NCBI RefSeq assembly: GCF_003234815.2
Contig: NZ_CP126279.1
Location: 1,922,001 to 1,986,000 of the forward strand
Origin: Curtobacterium sp. MCBD17_035
GTDB lineage: Bacteria; Actinomycetota; Actinomycetes; Actinomycetales; Microbacteriaceae
Direction: 5' to 3'
DNA length: 64,000 bases
Shown piece after piece: positions 9,015 through 16,800 of the stretch; position 1 is the first letter of the stretch; each line of letters begins with the position of its first letter. The notes beneath the pieces were generated by a model. The model saw only the letters and a list, made by a program, of their open reading frames with translations, was not told the DNA's origin and ran no database searches. Both the position numbers and the translations under genes were made by a program.

Positions 9015-11399
9015 CTACCCAGCGGAACCCGGCGTCGAGGACGACCGAGCCGGAGCGGACGCGCGCGGCGACCGTGGCCGACGCAGGGAACGGAGCGACG
9101 TGGCGGCCCGGAACCGCTGCCACCGCGTCCGGCCGTCCTGCAGCGCCCGCACCGCGGTGTCGGTCGCGGACCACATGCGGTCCGCCGTGGCACCGTCCGC
9201 GTCGGCGGGGCCGAACACGACCCGGTCGGCGAGCGCGGCCAATCCCGCTGCCGCCGGGTCCGGTGCCATGCCGGCGACGTCCCGCCGTGTGGCCGCACGT
9301 CCGATCGGGACGCCTCGGTCGGTCAGGGCGTCGCGGTACTCGTCCCAGGCGCCGACGACCCGTGCGCGGCCCGTGGGAGCACGGCGGCGGCGACGTCGAC
9401 GCAGGCGTTTGCGGGCGACGACCACGGCGAACGGCAGTGCGACGAGCGCCGCGACGGCCAGCACCCCGATGACCCAGGGCAGCGCCGCCAGCAGGATCCG
9501 GAGCCACAGCGGCGCCTCCGGCGGGGTACCGCGGTCGCTCTGTGGCGGGGTCTGGGTGTCCTGGTCCTCCTGTGCCGCGGGCGGTGGCGGCACGACCGTC
9601 TCGGGTCGCGTGACGGGCTGCGGGGTCTGGTCCTGGTCCTCGGGGATCGCCCGGACGGGCGGGTTCGGGTCGATCATGACCCAGCCGTACTGGGCGGTGT
9701 CGACCTCGATCCGAGCAGTGACGTCCGAACCACGGAAGGTCGTCCGACCGGTGTCGACGCGGTCGGCCCCGGAACCGCCCGACGCGAACCCGAGGACCAC
9801 CCGTGCCGGGAACCCGAGGTCCTGCGCCATGAGGGACGCGGCGACGGCGTACTGTTCGCCGTCCCCGATCATGAGCGGCGCGGTGAGGAGCTCGGTGATG
9901 CGGTCGGCACCATGGCCCGAACGGCTCGGTCGGTCGTCGCCCACACCGTGGCTGACGTACCCGTGCGTGCGCAGCGCCGCGATCACCGCCGCGAGCTTGC
10001 GACCCGTGCCGGTGACGCCCTTCGTCGTCGCGGCGACGGTGTCCGACACGGCCTCGGGGACCTGTGTCGGGGTCGGGACCCGGGCAGCACCGGGGCGCGC
10101 GCCGGCGAGCTCCGCTGCGGACGGTCGGGCGGGGACCACCGCGGTCAGCGAGTATGCGGTCCCGCGGCCCACTCCGCCGACGACGGCCGCGGTGCCGGTG
10201 CTCCGGTCGTAGTAGAACGCGTTCCGTTCGGCATCGGCGTGGGAGCCGGTGAACCGGATCTGTTCGAGGTCACCGACCGTGGGCACCCAGACCCCGCCGT
10301 ACCCGCGTACCTGCACGTCGACGTGCACCCGGCGGCCTCGGACACCGCTCGTGTCGACGGACGTCGGGACCCGACTGAACGTGCCGGACGCGGAGGCACC
10401 CGACGGCCCGCCGACGGAGTACACGACGCCGTCGTAGGTGTCGAGCGTCGCGATCCGGACGAAACCGTCGGCCGGGAGCCCAGTGACGGTGAGCTGCGGG
10501 GCGTCCGCGGTTCCCGCCTCCTCGTACGCGCGCAACCCGCTCAACGGGCTGACGTAGTCGCGGGGGTCGAACGGCGCGACGACGCTGCTCCGTGCGACGC
10601 GGCGGTCGGCGTGCGGGGTCGCGACCACCCCGAGCCCACTCGCGAGGACCCCGGCGGCGACGATGGTCGCGAGTCCCACGAGCGACGGGCGCACGATCGA
10701 CCGACCGACATTGACCCGGCTCCCGGCGGTCCCCGCGACCGCGACCGCGCGACGCACCCGCCGGGACACGAGCGCCCACGCCAGGGCCACCCCCACGAGC
10801 ACGACGCCGGACACCACGGGGTAGGCGAGCCGCGTGGGGCCGACGAGGACGCCGACCGCGAAGAACGCGAGCGGTGGAAGCGCCGCGATCTCCGGACGGG
10901 GTGTCCGGACGGCGATGGTCACGCCGACGACGACGACGACGAGCGCGGACGCGAAGTAGGGCACGAGGAGCGCCTCGTAGTCGCCCACCGGCGGCCCGAT
11001 GGTGAGCAGGCGCTTCCACCCGAGGGCGACCGACGAGAACAGGTCCACGAGACCGGCCGGAGTCGGCAGGACCCCGGCGGCCTCGGTCGGGACCGCGGCG
11101 GGCACGCCGACGAGGGTGAACGCCGCCACCGTCAGTGCCAGGAGCACCGGGCCGGGGAGGCGCCACCACGAGCCCGCCAGCGCGATCAGCGCCCCGGCGA
11201 CCACCGCCGCGACGCCGGCCCCCACCATGGCGGACGACCGGTAGAGCGGCCACCACGCGACACTCGCGAGGCCCACGAGCAGCACGACCACGAGCGTGCC
11301 GCCGACGACGCGCAGGACCGCGGGGCGCCGCTGCCGGCGCTCGCGCTCCGCCCGGCGCGAGGAGACGTCGGCGGCGGCCGCGACCGGCTGGGCGCTCAC
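9015..11399 (-). CDS. TgpA-like membrane protein with inactive-looking transglutaminase domain
   Basis: This 794-residue membrane protein of the DUF3488/TgpA plus transglutaminase-like architecture has several membrane segments in about residues 30-260. A large extracytoplasmic region follows, with the transglutaminase core around residues 470-580. One more membrane helix lies near residue 640, followed by a very basic segment and a cytoplasmic tail. The usual catalytic GDCEQ motif reads GDGEQYAVAASLM, with Gly at residue 514 (codon GGC) in place of Cys. The usual His is Thr (DVTARIEV, residue 561), while the Asp of WVMIDPNP remains. It is therefore probably a binding or scaffold domain. Its start overlaps the DUF58 gene by 4 nt, and the zinc-ribbon/FHA gene follows. 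Confidence 0.92.
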   Translation of the reverse strand: MSAQPVAAAADVSSRRAERERRQRRPAVLRVVGGTLVVVLLVGLASVAWWPLYRSSAMVGAGVAAVVAGALIALAGSWWRLPGPVLLALTVAAFTLVGVPAAVPTEAAGVLPTPAGLVDLFSSVALGWKRLLTIGPPVGDYEALLVPYFASALVVVVVGVTIAVRTPRPEIAALPPLAFFAVGVLVGPTRLAYPVVSGVVLVGVALAWALVSRRVRRAVAVAGTAGSRVNVGRSIVRPSLVGLATIVAAGVLASGLGVVATPHADRRVARSSVVAPFDPRDYVSPLSGLRAYEEAGTADAPQLTVTGLPADGFVRIATLDTYDGVVYSVGGPSGASASGTFSRVPTSVDTSGVRGRRVHVDVQVRGYGGVWVPTVGDLEQIRFTGSHADAERNAFYYDRSTGTAAVVGGVGRGTAYSLTAVVPARPSAAELAGARPGAARVPTPTQVPEAVSDTVAATTKGVTGTGRKLAAVIAALRTHGYVSHGVGDDRPSRSGHGADRITELLTAPLMIGDGEQYAVAASLMAQDLGFPARVVLGFASGGSGADRVDTGRTTFRGSDVTARIEVDTAQYGWVMIDPNPPVRAIPEDQDQTPQPVTRPETVVPPPPAAQEDQDTQTPPQSDRGTPPEAPLWLRILLAALPWVIGVLAVAALVALPFAVVVARKRLRRRRRRRAPTGRARVVGAWDEYRDALTDRGVPIGRAATRRDVAGMAPDPAAAGLAALADRVVFGPADADGATADRMWSATDTAVRALQDGRTRWQRFRAATSLRSLRRPRSPRASAPARSSSTPGSAG

Positions 11400-12814
11400 G
11401 CCGCTGCCGATCGTCGCAGGGCGTGCCGGAGGTCTTCGAGGTACCCGATCGTGATCACGGTGAGTCCGGGCACCCGGACGACACGCGGCGGCGACTCGGT
11501 CTCGCAGATCACCGCGACGACCTCGACGCCGACGGGGAACCGGGTCGCGGCGAGCCGCAGCGCACCGAGTCCGACGGCGGAGCCCACGACGAGGAAGGCG
11601 ACGGACGTCCCGACGCTGTCGTCACCGACGATCCGGGCCACCTCGCTGGTGGGCAGGGAGGCATCGGAGGCCGCGACGCGCGCGAAGTCGTCGAGCAGCA
11701 GCGACGGCGATCGTGTCGTCAGCGGGTGCACCGCGTACACCCGACGCCGCGCGAACTCCGGTGTCCGCGCTGACACGACCACGGTGACCTCGCGACCGTC
11801 GCGGATGGCGCGGTCGCCGAGGGACGCCGCAGCGCTCACGGCGAGCTCGAACTCGTCGTCGTCGCCGAACTCGCTCCGGGCCGTCCCGAGCGCGACCACG
11901 AGGTGCGATCGGCGTGTCTCCTCGAACTGACGGACCATGAGCGCGCCGGTCTTGGCGGTCGACTTCCAGTGCACCGTGCGCGGGTCGTCGCCCGGCTGGT
12001 ACTCGCGGATGGCGTGGAACGCGATGTCCGCGGGCGACAGGTCGCGCGTGACCTGCCCTTCGAGGTCGCGGACGAGACCGGTGCTGGTGGACGGGATCGC
12101 GATCGTGCGCGGGTGCACGATCACCTGCTCCCGCTGCGTCCAGACGACCTCGCGTCGGACGAGGCCGACCGGGTCGGCACGGACACCCCGGACGGGCCCG
12201 ACGTCGAGGACGCCGCGGCGGAGGGTCGGGACCGGGACCTCCCGCTCGACCGTGTCCTGCGGGGCGATGCCCGGCAACGCGACGTCGACGAGTCCGGGTC
12301 CGACGGGGACCTCGACGCTCGTGGCGACCGTGGGCACGCGGCCCGGGTTCTCCGCCGTGATCCGGACCGTGGCCGTGCCCCCCACCGCGACCCTGCGGGT
12401 GGGCAGGTGCATCCGGACGGCCAGGCGCGACCGCCCGACCAACGCGACGAGCGCCACGACCGCGAGCACGACACCGGTCCAGCCGACGGCGACGACCTCA
12501 CGCAGCCCGTACCGGTACCCGAGGACGAGCGCGACCGCCGTGAGCACCGCCACGGTCCAGCCGAGTCCGGTGACGACCGACGCGACCTGGTCCCCGACCC
12601 GCGCGCCGAGCCTCCCGACCGCTCGTGCGAGACGCGCCGCGCCCGCCACGGCGTCCGCCACCCCGCCTCGGGAGCCGCCGACCAGGTGGGTGCGCGCGTT
12701 CGTCGCGCCGAGCGTCGCGGTCCGTTCGACGCCCGGGCGACGCGACCGGGTCCCTCCCGGTCGACGGGACGCCGTCCCGGTCGGGGCCCGGTCGCGGGTG
12801 GCGCGGTCGGTCAC
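11396..12814 (-). CDS. DUF58 domain-containing protein
   Basis: This 472-residue protein is the usual partner of MoxR ATPases. The N-terminal ~80 residues are basic and Arg/Gly-rich. They are followed by two membrane segments (VTGLGWTVAVLTAVALVLGY and VVAVGWTGVVLAVVALVALV), a beta-rich region, and the DUF58 signature in YQPGDDPRTVHWKSTAKTG and LMVRQFEETRRSHLVVAL. The fold of this part is von Willebrand A-like. It overlaps moxR upstream and the TgpA-like gene downstream, each by 4 nt, so the three are translationally coupled. The family occurs with MoxR and transglutaminase proteins in many bacteria, but its molecular task is not established. Confidence 0.92.
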   Translation of the reverse strand: MTDRATRDRAPTGTASRRPGGTRSRRPGVERTATLGATNARTHLVGGSRGGVADAVAGAARLARAVGRLGARVGDQVASVVTGLGWTVAVLTAVALVLGYRYGLREVVAVGWTGVVLAVVALVALVGRSRLAVRMHLPTRRVAVGGTATVRITAENPGRVPTVATSVEVPVGPGLVDVALPGIAPQDTVEREVPVPTLRRGVLDVGPVRGVRADPVGLVRREVVWTQREQVIVHPRTIAIPSTSTGLVRDLEGQVTRDLSPADIAFHAIREYQPGDDPRTVHWKSTAKTGALMVRQFEETRRSHLVVALGTARSEFGDDDEFELAVSAAASLGDRAIRDGREVTVVVSARTPEFARRRVYAVHPLTTRSPSLLLDDFARVAASDASLPTSEVARIVGDDSVGTSVAFLVVGSAVGLGALRLAATRFPVGVEVVAVICETESPPRVVRVPGLTVITIGYLEDLRHALRRSAAA

Positions 12815-13782
12815 GGAGCCACCCGGTCCACGGGCGGCGGTGTCTCGACCACGAGCTGCGCGACGACGCTCGTCGTGCTGACACCGTCGAACTCCGCCTC
12901 GGCGTCGAGCACGATCCGGTGTGCCAGGACCGGTTCGGCCAGCGCCTTGACGTCGTCGGGGGTCACGTAGTGCCGCCCGCTGAGCGCGGCGAAGACGCGT
13001 GCTGCTCGCATGAGCCCCATCGCGCCCCGCACGCTGACGCCGAGACGCACCTCACTCGCCGCTCGGGTGCCGTCGACGAGTCGCGCGACGTAGTCCGCGA
13101 TGACGGGGTCGACGTGGACGGTGCGGGCGAGCGCGGCCATCTCGGTGATCGTGGCGGCGGGCACGACGCTCGCGAGCGGCACCGACGCGGAGGGTGCGGA
13201 CGGGGTCTCGAGGATCCGCACGGTCGCCGCGTGGTCCGGGTACCCGATCGACGTCTTCATGAGGAAGCGGTCGAGCTGTGCCTCGGGCAGACGGTAGGTT
13301 CCCGCCTGTTCGATCGGGTTCTGCGTGGCGATGACCATGAACGGGGCGGCGAGACGATGCGTCACGCCGTCCACGGTCACGGCGGACTCCTCCATCGCCT
13401 CGAGGAGCGCGGACTGTGTCTTCGGGCTCGCCCGGTTGATCTCGTCGGCGAGCACGACGTTGGCGAACACCGGACCGCGGTGGAACTCGAACTCGCTCGT
13501 GCGCTGGTCGTACACGCTGATGCCCGTGATGTCGCCCGGCAGCAGGTCGGGCGTGAACTGGATCCGGGCAGTCGAACCCTGCACGCTCTGCGCGAGCGCT
13601 CGGGCCATGCTCGTCTTGCCCGTGCCCGGGACGTCCTCGAGCAGCAGGTGCCCCTCGCTCAGCATCGCCGTCACCGCGAGTCGGATCACGAAGGTCTTGC
13701 CGAGCAGCACCTGCTCGACGTTCGTGACGATGCGGCCGGCGACGTCGGCGAACCAGGTCGCCTGCTCGGGGGTCATGCTCAT
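12811..13782 (-). CDS. MoxR family AAA+ ATPase
   Basis: This 323-residue cytoplasmic AAA+ ATPase of the MoxR class is a putative chaperone that remodels or activates protein complexes. It shows the Walker A motif (EDVPGTGKTS, about residues 50-58), the Walker B/DEINRASPKTQ motif, sensor 1 ATQNPIEQAGTY, the Arg-finger region LDRFLMK, and the C-terminal lid. ATG 13782 is followed two codons later by another ATG, and AGAGGA lies upstream. It overlaps the DUF58 gene by 4 nt and begins 47 bases after the giant Ig-like gene. Partners are probably the DUF58 and TgpA-like proteins. Confidence 0.95.
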   Translation of the reverse strand: MSMTPEQATWFADVAGRIVTNVEQVLLGKTFVIRLAVTAMLSEGHLLLEDVPGTGKTSMARALAQSVQGSTARIQFTPDLLPGDITGISVYDQRTSEFEFHRGPVFANVVLADEINRASPKTQSALLEAMEESAVTVDGVTHRLAAPFMVIATQNPIEQAGTYRLPEAQLDRFLMKTSIGYPDHAATVRILETPSAPSASVPLASVVPAATITEMAALARTVHVDPVIADYVARLVDGTRAASEVRLGVSVRGAMGLMRAARVFAALSGRHYVTPDDVKALAEPVLAHRIVLDAEAEFDGVSTTSVVAQLVVETPPPVDRVAP

Positions 13783-13829
13783 GCGGATGTCGTTCCTCTG
13801 CGGTGGTGGTGACGTCGGTCACGCGCCGT

Positions 13830-16800
13830 TCAGCCGTCGGTCGATTGTGGAACGGCCGGCGTGGTGATCGGCGCCGACGCGCCAGTGGGGTCCTGCTGTC
13901 CGTTGACGGTCGCCCGGACGCGGATGGTGTCGTACGCCGCCGGCACCGGATCCGTCGTGGTGAACGGCTCGCCCGACACCGGGTCCGTGTCGGTGCACAG
14001 CCCCGAGGCGCCACCGATGCAGTAGCTGACGTCGTAGCCGCTGGGCGCGAGCCGACCGTCGTTGTCCGGGGCGTTCACGACGGGCGCCTGGCCCTGCACG
14101 GCGCTCGCGATGGTCGCACGCGTGGTGAAGGGCTGGACGGACACGGGGTCGCTCGTGCTGCAGTAGTCGTCCGACGCCGTCGCGCAGGCCACCAACCGGA
14201 TGGCCGCCTGGTCACCGTACCCGGTGCCGGTCGACCACGTGTCCCCGGTCAGCGGCACCGCCGAGCCACCGTTCACGGTGTAGGCGTAGTGGTCCACGCG
14301 ACTGCTGGCCGAGGACACCCCGCTGATCCGGATCTGCCAGTTCGGCGAGGTCCGGTCCACCTGCTCGACGTCGACGCTGCCCGTCGGCGTCGCCGGCGGC
14401 GCGTAGCTCGTGACGCTCGTCGGGGCGCTGGCGCTGCAGAAACGGCCGTTGTCGGCGTACGCGACGTACTGGTAGTCGCCGTCGCCGCTGATCGTGTCGG
14501 TGTCGGTGGCTCCGAACGTCGCACCAGCTCCCGTCGGCGGGCAACCGGACGGGATCGCGGCGCCCGGATCGAACCGGGCGATCGTCAGGCGCGTGGCCGT
14601 GCCTCCGGCCCAGTCGGCCTCCGCGGAGGACAGCCGCACCGTGGTCCGTCCTTGGCCGTCGGGGCTGCCCGTGGCCGAGAGCGACGGGGTTGCCGGCTGA
14701 CCGACGGCCGTCGCGGCGGCGGACGTCCGCTCGTTCCAGTCCGCGGTCGAGAGGACGAGGGCCGCGTTCCGCGCCGACACGGTGGCGGTGTACTGGCCGC
14801 CCGGCTGCAGGCCGTCGAACGAGGTGGACGTGGTCGCCGCGCCGACCGTCTGCGCCTGCGTGCCGGACGGCCCCTCGAGGGTGACGACGTAGTTCGCGAC
14901 CGCGGACCCCGTGCCCGGTCGTGGGACGGCCGCCCACTGCACGACGAGCCGACGTGGCGTCTCCTTGGCCGGCGTGACCGTCACCGAGGCCGGGGCCGCC
15001 GGGATGAAGTCGTCGCTCATCACGGCGCTCGCCCCGGACGGCTTCGAGCTGCCGGCCGCGTTCACCGCGGTGACGGTGAACGTGTACCGCTCCTGCGGAT
15101 CGAGGTCGGTGAGCGTGCAGACGGTGCTCGCACCGCAGTCGTGCGTCGCGGTGCGGCCGCCCGAGGTCCGGCTGGTCACGCGGTAGTCCGAGATGGCGGC
15201 GTTGTTGGCCGCCGGTGCGTTCCAGGTGAGCGACAACGACCCACCCTGGTACGTCCCCGTCCTGGTGGGCACGGAGGGCTGCTCCGGGACGTCCTGGACC
15301 GACACGGTGACGTCGCCCCAGACGTACCGGTCGCGGTCGTTCGTCGCGTCCGCGACCTCGTACTGCAGGTGGGTGTCGACGGGGCGAGCGGACGCGGCCA
15401 CCCGGAGCGTCAGTCGCGCACGGTCGGCGCTCGGGGTGATCGACACGCCCGCGGGGACGCCGCCGGACAGTCCGCGGATCGCGACCACCCGCAGGGGCCG
15501 ACCGGGGAACGGGTTGGTCGCGGCGTCGTTCGCCAGGACGTCGACGTCGGCGGTCTCTCCACGCTTGACGACGGCGCGGTCCGCGGCCGGCTGCACGAGC
15601 GGACGGGTCGACGCCACGACCTCCACCGCGATCGTGCCGCTGCGACCCGCCGCACTCCGGTCGGCGACGCCGACGCCGACGGACGCCGTCGAGCCCTTGG
15701 TCGCGTCGTCGTCGACCGCGAGCGTCATCCGCTGCCCGCTGATCGTCGCCGTGACGCCGCTGGCGGGGCGGCTCACGACGTCGTAGCGCAGCTCGCCGAG
15801 GTCCTTCGGGTAGGGGTAGTCCGTCAGCCTCGTGAGGTCCACCGTCCGGCGGTCACCCGGCTGCAGCTCGATCGTGCTCCCGGTGAACGACGGCGGCTGG
15901 TTGGTACGCGGGGTCACCTTGATCGGCAGGACGAGCGTCGCCACGCGGCCCTTGCCTCCGTTCGCGTCGGAACCGTCGGTGACCTCGAACGAGATCGAGG
16001 CGTTCCCGTAGTAGAGCTTGGCGGAGGTGAACGACAGGGTGGTCGGGTCGACGACGAGGTCGGCCCCGTTCGCATGGGTCGCCTTGACGGTGCTCGGGTC
16101 GGTCACGTGCGCGACGGCGCCGTTGGCCGTCACCACGTACTTCGACAGCGGGATCTGGACCGTCGACTCGCTCCGCACCGTGATCGCCGGGGCGGTGCGG
16201 TCGATCTGCGGCAGCGCGTCGTCGAGTCCGGGCACGTGCACGAACGCGTACGAGACGACGTCCGGATGGTCGCGACGCGCGACGGAGAACGGGATGATCC
16301 GGGACCGGGCCGTCACCGGGACCACGATCCGGCCCGACCGCGTGACCCGCGCGCCGTCCGCGTAGCCGCGGACGAGCCCGACGCGGAGGTCCGCGGTCGA
16401 GCCCTCGGCGAAGAACGTGTTCGCGAGGACGTCGACGGAGACCGCCTTGCGATGGAGGATGTCGACGAGGTCGAGGGTGGAGTCCGAGACCTCCGGCCGG
16501 AGCGGTGCGGCGTCCCGGTCGACGGTGACGGTGAGGAAGGCCGTGCTCGCACCGCCGTCGTCGTTCGCGACGGTGTAGAGGACCGCGAAGTCGCCGCGTC
16601 GGGCCGACGGCGGGGGCGTGACCTTGACCTCCTGGTGCCGCAACACACGGGCCTCGAGACCGGGACCGTTCGGCTCGGCTCGCGTGACCCGCAGGTCACC
16701 GCCGTCCGGATCGGAGTCGTTCTCGAGGACCCGGACGGTCACGCTGCCGCCCGGCCGGATGGTGACGTGGTCCGCCTGGGCGACCGGGTTCGACGCCTGT

